From Chloroflexota bacterium (GTDB lineage Bacteria; Chloroflexota; Limnocylindria; Limnocylindrales; CSP1-4), in the NCBI GenBank assembly GCA_015478725.1, contig JADMIG010000004.1, positions 1-64,000 of the forward strand: a DNA stretch of 64,000 nt. The letters are read 5' to 3'. Shown here one piece after another: positions 27,038 to 35,181 of the stretch; within the stretch, counting starts at the first letter, position 1, and the number at the start of each line of letters is the position of its first letter. The notes beneath the pieces were generated by a model. It made no database searches and was not told where the DNA came from. It worked only from the letters and a program-made list of their open reading frames with translations. Both the position numbers and the translations under genes were made by a program.

Positions 27038-27502
27038 CTAGTCGTCGGACGGCGCGGGTCCCGGCGGTACGGTCGACGGTGGCGACGCGGTGGGCCGAGC
27101 GGACTCCTCGACGGCCGCCTCCGCGGCGAGCGCCGCAGCCTCCGCCGCAAGGCGCCCCCGGAAGGCCTCGAGCTCGAGCCGGACGATCTCCATCCGGACG
27201 TCGCCGCCCGGCGGGGCGAGCCGCTCGAGATCGGCCTCCGACGGGACCTCCGACTCGTCGCGGGTCTCGCCGGACAGGAAGCCGAGGATCCCCCCGCGCG
27301 ACCTCCGGGCGCTTCGGGACTGGAGGACCGCCGCCGCATCGATGGTCGTCACGCCGGGGACCGAACTGTCTGCCGTCGAGACGAAGGAGGCGCCGCACGT
27401 CGGGCAGGTAGTCGTTCCTGCCGGAGCCTCCGTGGAGCACCACGGACATCGGATGGACCCGGGCGCAGGATCGGCGGTCGGACCGCTCGGAGCGTCGGAC
27501 AT
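27038..27502 (-). CDS. Zinc-ribbon protein of unknown function
   Basis: 154 residues. A single zinc ribbon near the N-terminus (CPWC, then CPTC 12 residues on) is followed by a short basic region and a charged helical segment (LEAFRGRLAAEAAALAAEAAVEE) that may form a coiled coil. The tail is Pro/Ser-rich. The ATG at 27502 has no Shine-Dalgarno sequence but has a TACAGT hexamer ending seven bases before it, suggesting a leaderless message. It lies between guaA and the 124-residue unknown protein. The role is unknown. Confidence 0.6.
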   Translation of the reverse strand: MSDAPSGPTADPAPGSIRCPWCSTEAPAGTTTCPTCGASFVSTADSSVPGVTTIDAAAVLQSRSARRSRGGILGFLSGETRDESEVPSEADLERLAPPGGDVRMEIVRLELEAFRGRLAAEAAALAAEAAVEESARPTASPPSTVPPGPAPSDD

Positions 27503-27509
27503 GGCGGAC

Positions 27510-27515
27510 ACTGTA
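27510..27515 (-). promoter_or_regulatory. -10-like hexamer, possible leaderless start
   Basis: TACAGT on the minus strand, seven bases before the ATG of the zinc-ribbon gene. Confidence 0.4.
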
Positions 27516-27615
27516 CCGCCTGCGAAGCGGCCGCCGCACCCCTCGATGGTCCCGGGAGCGGTGCGACGGTGCACCGCGACCGCGGACGACCCGGTCCGTC
27601 ACGCCGGGCCGGCGG

Positions 27616-29415
27616 TCACTCCCATTCGATGGTCGCCGGCGGCTTGCTGCTGATGTCGTACACGACGCGATTGACGCCCGGGACCTCGTTGACGATCCGG
27701 CTGCTGATCCGGCCGAGGACGTCGTACGGGAGCTTCGCCCAGTCAGCGGTCATGCCGTCCTCCGAGGTGACGGCCCGGATCGCGACGACATTCGCGTAGG
27801 TCCGCCCGTCACCCATGACCCCGACGCTGAGGACCGGGGTGAGGATCGCGAACGACTGCCAGACGCTGCGGTAGAGTCCGGCGGCCTTGATCTCGTCGAT
27901 GACTATCCAGTCCGCGTCGCGCAGCGTGTCGAGGCGCTCGGCGGTCACTTCGCCGATGATCCGGATCGCCAGGCCGGGTCCCGGGAACGGCTGGCGCTGG
28001 ACCATCGCGTCCGGCAGACCGAGCTCGATCCCCACCGCCCGGACCTCGTCCTTGAACAGGTAGCGGAGCGGCTCGATGAGCTGGAATCGGAGATCCGCCG
28101 GCAGCCCCCCGACGTTGTGGTGGGTCTTGATCTTCTGGGCGGCCTTCGTCTCGGGGGCGGTCGATTCGATGACGTCCGGGTAGAGCGTCCCCTGGGTGAG
28201 GAAATCGATCCGCCCGAGCCTCGTGGCCTCCTCCTCGAAGACGCGGATGAACTCGTCGCCGATGATCCGCCGCTTCTGCTCGGGGTCCTCGACGCCGGCG
28301 AGCCGGGCGAGGAAGCGACCGCGGGCGTCCACCATGACGAGGCGCATCCCGAGGTGCTCGGCGAACGTGGCCCGGAGGAGCTCGGACTCGCGCTTCCGCA
28401 TGAGACCGTGATCGACGTAGATGCAGGTGAGCCGATCCCCCACGGCGCGATGGACGAGCGCCGCCGCGACAGCCGAGTCGACCCCGCCGGAGAGGGCGCA
28501 GATCACGAGCCCGTCCGATCCGGTGATACGGGCGTGAGCGTCCACGCGCGCCCGGATGTCCGCCACGGTCTGGTCGATGAAATTCGTCGGTGTCCAGCTC
28601 GGGGTCGCACCGGCGATGCCGACGATGAAGTTCCGGAGCACATCGCGCCCGCGCGGCGTGTGGACGACCTCGGGATGGAACTGGATGCCGTGGAGGCCGC
28701 GAGCGTCGTCGACGAGGCCGGCGTACGGTGTGGAGTCCGTCTGGGCGGTCGCCCGGAATCCCTCGGGCAGGCGGGTGATCGAGTCGCCGTGACTCATCCA
28801 GACGGGCTGCTCCCGATCGAGGCCGGCGAAGAGACCGTCGTCCTCCGTGACCGTCACGCTCGCCGGTCCGTATTCACGACGCGTCGCCGGCAGGACGTCG
28901 CCGCCGAGCTCATGGGCCATGAGCTGGGCGCCGTAGCAGATGCCGAGGACAGGGATCCGGCCGGTCCAGATCGCCGGATCCGGTTTCGGCGCGTCGGCGT
29001 CGTAGACGGAGTTCGGACCACCGGAGAGGACGATCGCCTTCGGCCGCCGCCGCAGGATCTCCGCCCAGGATGTGTCGTGCGGGAGGAGCTCCGAGTAGAC
29101 ATTGAGCTCCCGGATCCGGCGCGCGATGAGCTGGGCGAACTGACTGCCGAAGTCGAGGACGACGACGGTGTCCGGTTCGGCGGGCCGATCCGCGGACGAT
29201 CGGGCGGGCGCCCCGGCGTCGAGCGCGACCTCGAGGTACGCCTCCACCTCCGCATCGTCGGGAGCGAGGACGCGGTGGCCGGCGTTGGCGGCCGTCCCGT
29301 GGACGGTCTTGCCGCGGTCCGATCGAGGGTCGGGGCTGGCCTCCCCGACCGGGTGGGCGGCTGTTGGTTCGGGATCTCGCCGCTGGGCCTTCGTGTCCTC
29401 TGCCGCCTCGGTCAA
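27616..29415 (-). CDS. guaA: GMP synthase (glutamine-hydrolysing)
   Basis: Converts XMP to GMP using glutamine-derived ammonia. The class I amidotransferase part has [17 protein letters not shown] at its start, the nucleophile in [15 protein letters not shown] and the His-Glu pair in GIQFHPEV. The ATP-pyrophosphatase P-loop is [15 protein letters not shown]. The C-terminal dimerisation domain with [13 protein letters not shown] is complete and ends in the family signature [13 protein letters not shown] at 29415 with GGAGGAGG six bases upstream is the best start. It leaves an N-terminal extension of roughly 75 residues not seen in most GuaA. It forms part of a purine cluster with guaB3. Confidence 0.94.
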   Translation of the reverse strand: MTEAAEDTKAQRRDPEPTAAHPVGEASPDPRSDRGKTVHGTAANAGHRVLAPDDAEVEAYLEVALDAGAPARSSADRPAEPDTVVVLDFGSQFAQLIARRIRELNVYSELLPHDTSWAEILRRRPKAIVLSGGPNSVYDADAPKPDPAIWTGRIPVLGICYGAQLMAHELGGDVLPATRREYGPASVTVTEDDGLFAGLDREQPVWMSHGDSITRLPEGFRATAQTDSTPYAGLVDDARGLHGIQFHPEVVHTPRGRDVLRNFIVGIAGATPSWTPTNFIDQTVADIRARVDAHARITGSDGLVICALSGGVDSAVAAALVHRAVGDRLTCIYVDHGLMRKRESELLRATFAEHLGMRLVMVDARGRFLARLAGVEDPEQKRRIIGDEFIRVFEEEATRLGRIDFLTQGTLYPDVIESTAPETKAAQKIKTHHNVGGLPADLRFQLIEPLRYLFKDEVRAVGIELGLPDAMVQRQPFPGPGLAIRIIGEVTAERLDTLRDADWIVIDEIKAAGLYRSVWQSFAILTPVLSVGVMGDGRTYANVVAIRAVTSEDGMTADWAKLPYDVLGRISSRIVNEVPGVNRVVYDISSKPPATIEWE

Positions 29416-29499
29416 TGCCCGCCTCCTCCGCCGCCGCCTGTCCGGCCAGTCTAGCGGACGGTCGTGGCACCGAGCTCCCGGCACACCGAGCTCCCGGCG

Positions 29500-29895
29500 T
29501 CAGGCCCGGTTGCGCATCGCCTCGGCGGCCATCACGAAATAGCCGTCGAGCTCCGCGGCGACATCCGCCGGCGGTGCGAGGGCGGCGATCGCGGCCCGCA
29601 TGTGGACGAGCCATCCATCGCGCTCGGACGTGCCGATGGCGAACGGCGCGTGGCGCATCCGCAGGCGCGGGTGACCGCGCTCCTCGTCGTACGTGGTGGG
29701 TCCGCCCCAGTACTGGGTGAGGAAAAGGGTCAACCGGCGGCGGGCCTCGGGGAGGCCCTCGTCCGTCTCCGGATAGAGCGGCCGGATGAGGGGATCGCCG
29801 GCGACCCCATCGTAGAAGCGCCCGACGAGTGCCTCGAAGAACGGCATGCCGCCGGCCCGTTCGAACAGCGTCGTGCGTCCGGCGAGGCCATCCAT
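29500..29895 (-). CDS. Group II truncated haemoglobin
   Basis: Haem protein of the trHbO/2-on-2 globin class, 131 residues, probably for O2/NO or peroxide chemistry. The N-terminal FYDGVAGDPLIRPLYPE holds the B10 tyrosine (Tyr28). LTLFLTQYWGGPTTYDEERGHPRLRMRHAPFAIG is the diagnostic E-F region with the proximal histidine, and W near the G helix follows. It is placed between guaB3 (35 bp upstream) and guaA, an odd position that suggests cotranscription with purine genes. Confidence 0.92.
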   Translation of the reverse strand: MDGLAGRTTLFERAGGMPFFEALVGRFYDGVAGDPLIRPLYPETDEGLPEARRRLTLFLTQYWGGPTTYDEERGHPRLRMRHAPFAIGTSERDGWLVHMRAAIAALAPPADVAAELDGYFVMAAEAMRNRA

Positions 29896-29930
29896 GGACG
29901 AGGCGACGACGACGTCCGGGACCGGCCGGA

Positions 29931-31208
29931 CTAACGGCCCCTTTGCCAGGACTTGCCCTCGGTCTGGACGGACGGCGCATACACCATTTCGACCTGCTGC
30001 ATCTCGCGAATCGTGCGGGCCCCGAGCGCCGCCATCGACTGGCGAAGGGCACCGACGAGGTTCTCCGATCCGTCCGTCACGCCGGCCGGCCCGTACAGGA
30101 TCCTCTCGAGCGGACCGACAGTCCCGACCCGGATCCGCGTCCCCCGCGGCAGGACCGGCGACGGGGCGGCCATCCCCCAGTTCACGCCGCCGCCGGGCGC
30201 CTCGGCCGCGCGGGCCAGTGGACTCCCGAGCATGACGACGTCCGCTCCGGCCGCGATCGCCTTGGCGATCTCGCCGCCCCGGCGCATCCCGCCGTCGGCG
30301 ACGATCGGCACGTACCGACCGCTCGCCTCGTAGAACGCGTCACGGGCACCGGCCACGTCGCTGATCGCGGTCACCTGGGGGATCCCGATGCCGAGGACCT
30401 CGCGCGTCGTGCAGGCCGCGCCCGGGCCGACCCCGACGAAGACGGCCGCCGCACCCTGCTCCATCAGCTGGAATGCCGCCTCGGGGTTGGTCGTATTGCC
30501 GACGGCGACGGGGATCGGCATGAACCGGGTGAACTCGACGAGCGACAGCGGGTCATAGCCGGTCGCGAGGTGCCGGGCGCTCGAGACCTGGCTCTGGACG
30601 AGGAACAGGTCCGCGCCATGCTCGGCACAGAACGGACCGAAGCGGCGGGCGGCGGCGGGCGTCGCCGCAACGGCGACCTTCGAGCCGGCCGCGCGGATCT
30701 CCTCAATCCGGCGAGCGACGAGCTCATCGCGGATCGGCGCGGCGTACGCCTCGCCGAGCACGTCGTGGACCTCGACGTCCGGGGCGGCGGCGATCCGGGC
30801 GAGGATGGTGGCGGGTTCGTCGTAGCGGGTCTGGACGCCCTCGAGGTTCAGGATCGCGAGGCCGCCGAGGCGGGCAAGCTCCCCGGCGAGGCGGGCATCG
30901 ACGACGGCGTCCATGGCGGCGGCAAGGATGGGGATCCGAAGGTCGATCCCGCAGAACGCCTGGCCGAGGTCGACGTCCGCCGGCTCGATGGTGTCCGTGC
31001 CGGGGGCGAGCGAGACGTCCTCGAAGCCATAGGTCCGCCGGATCGAATCGACCTTCGAGCGGAAGACCCGACGATTTGCAGCCGGACTCGCCGGACTCGC
31101 GGTCGTGGTGGCGGCGGCGGTCGTGGTCGTGGCAGCGGTCGCGGTCGCGGTCGCGGTCGTGGCAGCGGTCGCGGTCGCGGTCGCGGTCGTGCCTTCAGCG
31201 TGCGTCAT
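29931..31208 (-). CDS. GuaB3-type IMP dehydrogenase-related protein
   Basis: IMPDH/GMPR-family TIM barrel without CBS domains, matching the GuaB3 group typical of Actinobacteria and relatives. VDSIRRTYGFEDVSLAPG starts the domain, and ILAAAMDAVVDARLAGELARLGGLAILNLEG, GVGPGAACTTREVLGIGIPQ (with the catalytic-type Cys) and IVADGGMRRGGEIAKAIAAGADVVMLG follow. Residues 5-45 are an Ala/Thr tract encoded by a 30-bp minisatellite. Recent work shows some GuaB3 proteins act on purine nucleotides, but the exact reaction here is unproven. It heads the guaB3-trHb-guaA run. Confidence 0.88.
   Translation of the reverse strand: MTHAEGTTATATATAATTATATATAATTTTAAATTTASPASPAANRRVFRSKVDSIRRTYGFEDVSLAPGTDTIEPADVDLGQAFCGIDLRIPILAAAMDAVVDARLAGELARLGGLAILNLEGVQTRYDEPATILARIAAAPDVEVHDVLGEAYAAPIRDELVARRIEEIRAAGSKVAVAATPAAARRFGPFCAEHGADLFLVQSQVSSARHLATGYDPLSLVEFTRFMPIPVAVGNTTNPEAAFQLMEQGAAAVFVGVGPGAACTTREVLGIGIPQVTAISDVAGARDAFYEASGRYVPIVADGGMRRGGEIAKAIAAGADVVMLGSPLARAAEAPGGGVNWGMAAPSPVLPRGTRIRVGTVGPLERILYGPAGVTDGSENLVGALRQSMAALGARTIREMQQVEMVYAPSVQTEGKSWQRGR
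31131..31190. repeat. 30-bp tandem repeat in the guaB3-like 5' end
   Basis: Two perfect 30-bp units (31131 and 31161) built from nested GCGGTC hexamers. They lie in frame and create the Ala/Thr-rich N-terminal tail. Confidence 0.85.
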
Positions 31209-31368
31209 CGATCGATCCGTGCCTCCGCCGTGTCGTCGTCAGTGCCGCCGCCCGCACCCGGTCGACGACCACAGTCTACCGCGCCCCCACCACCGCGCTC
31301 CCGGGATCCGGCCGCGGGATCGGACCGCCAGCGCGAGGCGCCGACCTCGCGAGGCTCCCACGCTGCGC

Positions 31369-31446
31369 CGATCCTGCCAGATGGTCACCAGGCGGGCGCT
31401 CGTCACGCCGATCCCGCCAGGTGGTCTCCACGCGGGCAGATGACAC
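31369..31446. repeat. Interspersed palindromic repeat locus 2 (two reverse copies in tandem)
   Basis: This 389-bp gap between the guaB3-like gene and the Nudix gene holds two head-to-tail copies in reverse orientation, 31369-31407 and 31409-31446. The first matches the consensus closely: GATCCTGCCAGATGGTCACC, then AGGCGGGCGCTCGTCAC. A TAGACT box near 31272 may be the guaB3 promoter. No gene is seen in the gap. Confidence 0.7.
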
Positions 31447-31597
31447 ATAACGGATCCGCGGCGGTCGGCAGCCCACGCTCGATCCGGAACGTTGATCGTC
31501 GTGGGACCTCGCGCGCCCCGGACGAGTGCCTGCCTGGGGGTCGTTTGGCGGAAACGGCGCCCCGGCTCGACGGATTTGCCGGCGGCGCGATCCACCG

Positions 31598-32086
31598 TCA
31601 GGCGATCCGCCGTTGACCCTGGAGGTCGAGCTCGAACCAGGCGGCTCGATCCGGGTCGACGAGGTTGTCGGCGATCGCGCGGAGGGCGACGCGGTACCCG
31701 GGCCAGATGACGGTCGCGTGGGCGGCTTCGAGCGAGATCCAGCGAGCCGCGTCGTGTTCGTGCGAGAGGATCGGCTCGATGTCCGGGCGAACGCGCACCG
31801 CGAACACGGCAGCGCTGACGATCGCATCGGCCGGCGCCCAGTGGAACTGGTTCACGAGGTCGAGATCGTAGAACGCCTCGATCGCTGTCGGTCCGAAACC
31901 TGTCTCTTCGACGAGCTCGCGGAGAGCGCCCGCCGTCACCCGTTCCTCCGGCTCGAGCGTGCCCGAGACACCCTGCCACAGGCCGCCGAGGATCCGGCCG
32001 TGGGCGCGGCGGAGGAGGAGTATCTCGGGCGTGCCGTCCACCATCCTGTGGATCCACACGTCGACGAGGTCCGGCCGGAACGCCAT
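31598..32086 (-). CDS. Nudix hydrolase
   Basis: Hydrolyses a nucleoside diphosphate linked to another moiety; the substrate is unknown. The Nudix box is clear: GTLEPEERVTAGALRELVEETGF (GX5EX7REUXEEXGU type), with preceding strand EILLLRRAHGRILGGLWQGVSG. The 162-residue length fits a single-domain enzyme close to dATP/NTP pyrophosphohydrolases. The ATG shares a base with the DinB stop (TGATG), so it is the last gene of a four-gene operon with darA. Housecleaning of nucleotides is a reasonable guess. Confidence 0.9.
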   Translation of the reverse strand: MAFRPDLVDVWIHRMVDGTPEILLLRRAHGRILGGLWQGVSGTLEPEERVTAGALRELVEETGFGPTAIEAFYDLDLVNQFHWAPADAIVSAAVFAVRVRPDIEPILSHEHDAARWISLEAAHATVIWPGYRVALRAIADNLVDPDRAAWFELDLQGQRRIA

Positions 32087-32685
32087 CAGCCCGGGACCTT
32101 CGCGTCGACCGTGCCGAGCTGCGCGGCGAGCCCCTGGAGCTGCTCGAGGTGCATGAGGTCGTGGACGCCGGCGAAGAGCAGCCACTCGCCGCAGCGGAGC
32201 CGCCCGACGAGCGGATGTTCGAGCGGGCACGGATCCGTCTCGTGGCCGGCGATGGCACGAGCCGCCCGCTCCACGATCCGCTGGCTCGCTGCCAGCCGCC
32301 GGCGCAGCCCGTCCCGATCCGCCCCCGCCGGCCCCGGCACGCCCGGGACCACGACCGGCGCGTCCGCCGGCCAGCGCCCGGACGCGGCGAGGGAGCCCGC
32401 CATCGCCAACCCGGCCCGCGACTCCGCGTCGTGCCCGATCGCCTCGGCGACGTTCCAGCCCGCCTCGCCGCCGGGCATCGCGAACGCCTCGTCCGGCAGG
32501 CCGGACACGAGCGCGTCGAGCGCCCCGGCGACCGCCGCCAGCTGGTCGACGATCCTCTCGGCCGAACCCATGCCGGCCCGGCGACGGACCTCACGACGGA
32601 CCGCAACGAACCGCCCGGCCTCGATCCCGCTGAACGCCGCGACGACGTCCGGGGCACCGGCTTCCAGATCGTCGAGCCACGTCAT
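32086..32685 (-). CDS. DinB/maleylpyruvate-isomerase-fold protein
   Basis: Four-helix-bundle protein of the DinB superfamily, 199 residues. A first helix pair (VVAAFSGIEAGRFVAVRREV, ERIVDQLAAVAGALDALVSGL) is followed by the family pattern GGEAGWNVAEAIGHDAESRAGL, with a metal-site histidine. A late helix, EWLLFAGVHDLMHLEQLQGLAAQL, supplies HDxxH-like histidines. Members bind a divalent metal, and some are thiol-dependent transferases. The ATG at 32685 overlaps a small upstream ORF by four bases. A longer ORF to 32844 is not used since the small ORF occupies that segment in another frame. Confidence 0.78.
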   Translation of the reverse strand: MTWLDDLEAGAPDVVAAFSGIEAGRFVAVRREVRRRAGMGSAERIVDQLAAVAGALDALVSGLPDEAFAMPGGEAGWNVAEAIGHDAESRAGLAMAGSLAASGRWPADAPVVVPGVPGPAGADRDGLRRRLAASQRIVERAARAIAGHETDPCPLEHPLVGRLRCGEWLLFAGVHDLMHLEQLQGLAAQLGTVDAKVPG

Positions 32686-32822
32686 CGTCGCCGCTCGATC
32701 ACCACCCCGTCCCTGCCGATACATCTCACGAAGAGCTGCTCGGGTCCAGGATCGACCGGTTCGCCGAGTTCCAGCGTGCCCCAGACGTCGTCCAGCGGGC
32801 TGTGCGCGGTCGTCTTGCGCAC
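32682..32822 (-). CDS. Small ORF (46 codons) coupled to DinB gene
   Basis: Too short for most ORF cut-offs. From GTG at 32822 it encodes 46 residues with a sensible composition: VRKTTAHSPLDDVWGTLELG near the start and LFVRCIGRDGVVIERRR at the end. An in-frame TGA lies just upstream, so the start must be here. Its stop overlaps the DinB ATG (ATGA), the coupling mode used throughout this window, and it sits 43 bp behind darA. No homologue is recognised. It could be a small regulatory or adaptor protein. Confidence rests on coupling and residue pattern only. Confidence 0.5.
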   Translation of the reverse strand: MRKTTAHSPLDDVWGTLELGEPVDPGPEQLFVRCIGRDGVVIERRR

Positions 32823-32865
32823 GATGGGAGACGGTGGCTTTCATACCTCGAGTGCAGGACCGGCG

Positions 32866-33195
32866 CTACAGCCGCTCGAACCGATCGACCGGGACGACGA
32901 AGACCGTCGCTCCGCCGACCTCGACTTCGAGCGGGTAGGGCATGAAGAACTCACCCGGCTCCATGATGGGCGGCATCGGGTTGACGACCTGGGTCCGGGC
33001 CTTGCAGTTCGCGGCGATGATCGACATGACCTCGTCCACGGCGGGCTCCTCGACGCCGAGGATGATCGTGGCGTTCGATTGCTTGAGGAAGCCGCCGGAC
33101 GAATGGAGTCGCGTCGCGCGATATTCCCGCTTGAGGAGCGCCTCAACGAGCGCACCGGCGTCCTCGTTGTGGACGATCGCGACGACAAGCTTCAC
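32866..33195 (-). CDS. darA: Cyclic-di-AMP receptor DarA/PstA (PII-like)
   Basis: PII-like trimeric protein that binds c-di-AMP (DUF970 family). At 109 residues it has exactly the family length. The N-terminal strand VKLVVAIVHNEDAGALVEAL, the loop RLHSSGGFLKQSNATIILGVEE with the T-loop-type Gly-Gly-Phe-Leu, and the C-terminal VEVGGATVFVVPVDRFERL are all typical. The start is GTG at 33195 with a TATACT box six bases before it. It leads the operon darA, small ORF, DinB, Nudix, and is back to back with a diguanylate cyclase gene. Confidence 0.93.
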   Translation of the reverse strand: MKLVVAIVHNEDAGALVEALLKREYRATRLHSSGGFLKQSNATIILGVEEPAVDEVMSIIAANCKARTQVVNPMPPIMEPGEFFMPYPLEVEVGGATVFVVPVDRFERL

Positions 33196-33201
33196 GCGGC
33201 G

Positions 33202-33207
33202 AGTATA
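33202..33207 (-). promoter_or_regulatory. -10 box, leaderless start of darA
   Basis: TATACT on the minus strand, only six bases before the GTG of darA, so the transcript probably begins at the start codon. Confidence 0.5.
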
Positions 33208-33307
33208 GACATCGGTCGCGGGGGAACCACAGCCGCACCGAACCACCCGGAGGCGAGGTGTACGATGCCGTGCGATCCGTCTCCGCCGCCCGACAGGAGC
33301 CCCTGCA

Positions 33308-34324
33308 GTGTCCGCCGCCGACCGCTCCGCCGCGTCCACGCCGTTCGCCGTCCTCGCCCACGGCGCCGATCTCCTCGCTCACGGTCAGGATTCCGACGAC
33401 AGCCTGGCCGCCCTGCTCGCCGCCGCACGTGAGGCGCTCGGCGGCCCGGTGATGAGCATGTTCGCCCAGGATCCGGACCGCGGCGGACTCCAGCTCGTGG
33501 CCGCCGTGGGCCTCGACGAGGCCTCCCTCGCAGCCCTCGTCAGCGCGGTCACCGATCCGAGCCATCCGATCAGTCGGGCGGCCGACGAGCGAGCAACCTC
33601 GTTCGACGTCCCGCCGGTCGGGTCCGGTGGCCCTGCGCTCCGGAGCCACCTGCCGTTGGCCGTCAGCCGCGACGGGATCGAAGTGACGCTCGGTGTCCTG
33701 GCCGTCGCCCACGACCGCCCGCTCGGCGCGGATGCCCGCGGACTCCTCCGCGCGGTCGCCGACCTTGCCGCGATCGCGATCGACCGGGCCCGCCTCGGCT
33801 CGCTCGCTGCCGAACGGTCCGAGTGGTTCGAACGGATGGCGCACACGGATCCGCTCACCGGCCTCGCGAACGGCCGCACGTTCGGGCGCGTCCTCGAGCT
33901 CGAGCTGGCTCGCGCCGGCCGTCAGGACAGCGAGGTCTCCGTCGCGATCTTCGACGTCGACGGGTTCGAGGCCATCAACGCCGAGCTCGGTCGGGAGGCC
34001 GGCGACGACGTCCTGCGGGCCGTCGCGGCGGTCCTCGCGGAGTCCGTCCGGCTCGTCGACACGGTGGCCCGCTACGGCGGCGACGAGTTCGTCGTGGTGG
34101 CACCCGGGTCGGCGGGCGTCACGGTCGCCCAGCGCGTCCTCGATGGGATCGCCCGGCTCGACCCGATCGCCGGTCGTACGGCGACCGTCTCCGCCGGCGT
34201 CGCCCGCTTCCCGGTCGACGGGACCACGTCGGAGGAACTCCTCGGGGCCGCCGAGGCGGCTGTGGGCCGGGCGCGGAACACCGGGCGCGGCACGCTCGCG
34301 ACGGCGGCCGCCGCGTCGGGCTAG
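33308..34324 (+). CDS. GAF-GGDEF diguanylate cyclase
   Basis: Makes c-di-GMP from two GTP. Residues ~20-165 form a GAF-type sensor domain (LLAAAREALGGPVMSMFA to LRAVADLAAIAIDRARL). A helix leads to the GGDEF domain (AHTDPLTGLANGRTF onward). The active-site GGDEF is intact at residues 257-261, and a product-inhibition I-site RLVD lies at 248-251, five residues before it. The GTG start has AGGAG upstream. No transmembrane segment is seen, so it is cytosolic. The stop TAG shares the palindrome CTAG with the stop of the convergent anti-sigma gene. Confidence 0.93.
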   Translation: MSAADRSAASTPFAVLAHGADLLAHGQDSDDSLAALLAAAREALGGPVMSMFAQDPDRGGLQLVAAVGLDEASLAALVSAVTDPSHPISRAADERATSFDVPPVGSGGPALRSHLPLAVSRDGIEVTLGVLAVAHDRPLGADARGLLRAVADLAAIAIDRARLGSLAAERSEWFERMAHTDPLTGLANGRTFGRVLELELARAGRQDSEVSVAIFDVDGFEAINAELGREAGDDVLRAVAAVLAESVRLVDTVARYGGDEFVVVAPGSAGVTVAQRVLDGIARLDPIAGRTATVSAGVARFPVDGTTSEELLGAAEAAVGRARNTGRGTLATAAAASG

Positions 34325-35181
34325 GAAGAGCTTCCGGCGACCCCGCTCGACACGATCGGGAGCGTCGGCGTCGTCGCCCCGGGCCCCGGCTCGAGCGTCA
34401 GCGCCACCGTCACCCCGGCCGCGCCCGGGCCGGCCCCGGTCAGCGATCCGGTCCCGTCCGGACCCACCGTGAACGATCCGATCGGGGTCGGGGCCGCAGA
34501 GCCCGCGATGACCCAGGCTTCGTAGACGTGGCCGCCGGTCGTCGGGGCGAGGCCGTGCATGACCACGTGCACGGAGCCGTCGGCTGCGATCGCGGCGAGG
34601 CCCGCACGACCGGGATTGTCCCTGCTCGACAGGACGGCGGTGTGACTGCCGGGCGCGGCGGCGGCGGCGAGCACCTGCCCGACGGCCTGCCGATATGCGG
34701 TGGCGCTGTCGAGCTGCGCGCGAAGGGCCACATTCCACGCTCCCAGCGCGACGATCGCGAGCACGGCGGCGATCCCGATCGCCCAGGCGAAGCGCGGTCG
34801 TCCGAGCCCTGCTCGTGCGGGAGCGATGGATGGCGGCGCGCTCCGCCGCTCAGCGAGATCGACCGCGGCAGCCGCCATGGATGACGGCGCGCTCCGCCGC
34901 TCAGCGAGATCGACCGCGGCAGCCGCCATGGATGACGGCGCGCTCCGCCGCTCAGCGAGATCGACCGCGGCAGCCGCCATGATCCGATCGCGGAGCGATG
35001 CGGGGGGCTCCACGAGCTCGATCGGCACATCGAGGGCCGGCACGACCGAGCCGAGCTCGGCGAACTCCTCATGCGCGTGCGGGCAGGTGGCCAGATGGCC
35101 GCGCACCGTCTGCTCCTCGTCTCGCTCGAGGGCGCCGAGCACGTAGGCGGGTGCCAAATCGCGGGCCTCGTCGCACGTCAT
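34321..35181 (-). CDS. Anti-sigma factor of RskA type
   Basis: Membrane anti-sigma factor for the adjacent ECF sigma. The cytosolic anti-sigma domain starts MTCDEARDLAPAYVLGALERDE with HLATCPHAHEEF. A single transmembrane helix (FAWAIGIAAVLAIVALGAW) follows. The RskA C-terminal domain is extracytoplasmic, with VHVVMHGLAPTTGGHVYEAWVIAG and TVALTLEPGPG. Between the anti-sigma domain and the membrane helix a 17-residue segment (MAAAAVDLAERRSAPSS) is repeated three times because of a 51-bp DNA triplication. Its ATG overlaps the sigma stop (ATGA). Confidence 0.92.
   Translation of the reverse strand: MTCDEARDLAPAYVLGALERDEEQTVRGHLATCPHAHEEFAELGSVVPALDVPIELVEPPASLRDRIMAAAAVDLAERRSAPSSMAAAAVDLAERRSAPSSMAAAAVDLAERRSAPPSIAPARAGLGRPRFAWAIGIAAVLAIVALGAWNVALRAQLDSATAYRQAVGQVLAAAAAPGSHTAVLSSRDNPGRAGLAAIAADGSVHVVMHGLAPTTGGHVYEAWVIAGSAAPTPIGSFTVGPDGTGSLTGAGPGAAGVTVALTLEPGPGATTPTLPIVSSGVAGSSS
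34828..34980. repeat. 51-bp tandem repeat, three copies, in the anti-sigma gene
   Basis: Near-perfect units at 34828, 34879 and 34930, each 17 codons. The period is a multiple of three, so the frame is kept, and the juxtamembrane helix of the anti-sigma factor is triplicated. Confidence 0.95.

Noticed and set aside
32686-32844. N-terminal extension of the DinB protein to 32844
   Set aside because: The segment is better explained by the 46-codon ORF in another frame whose stop overlaps the DinB ATG.
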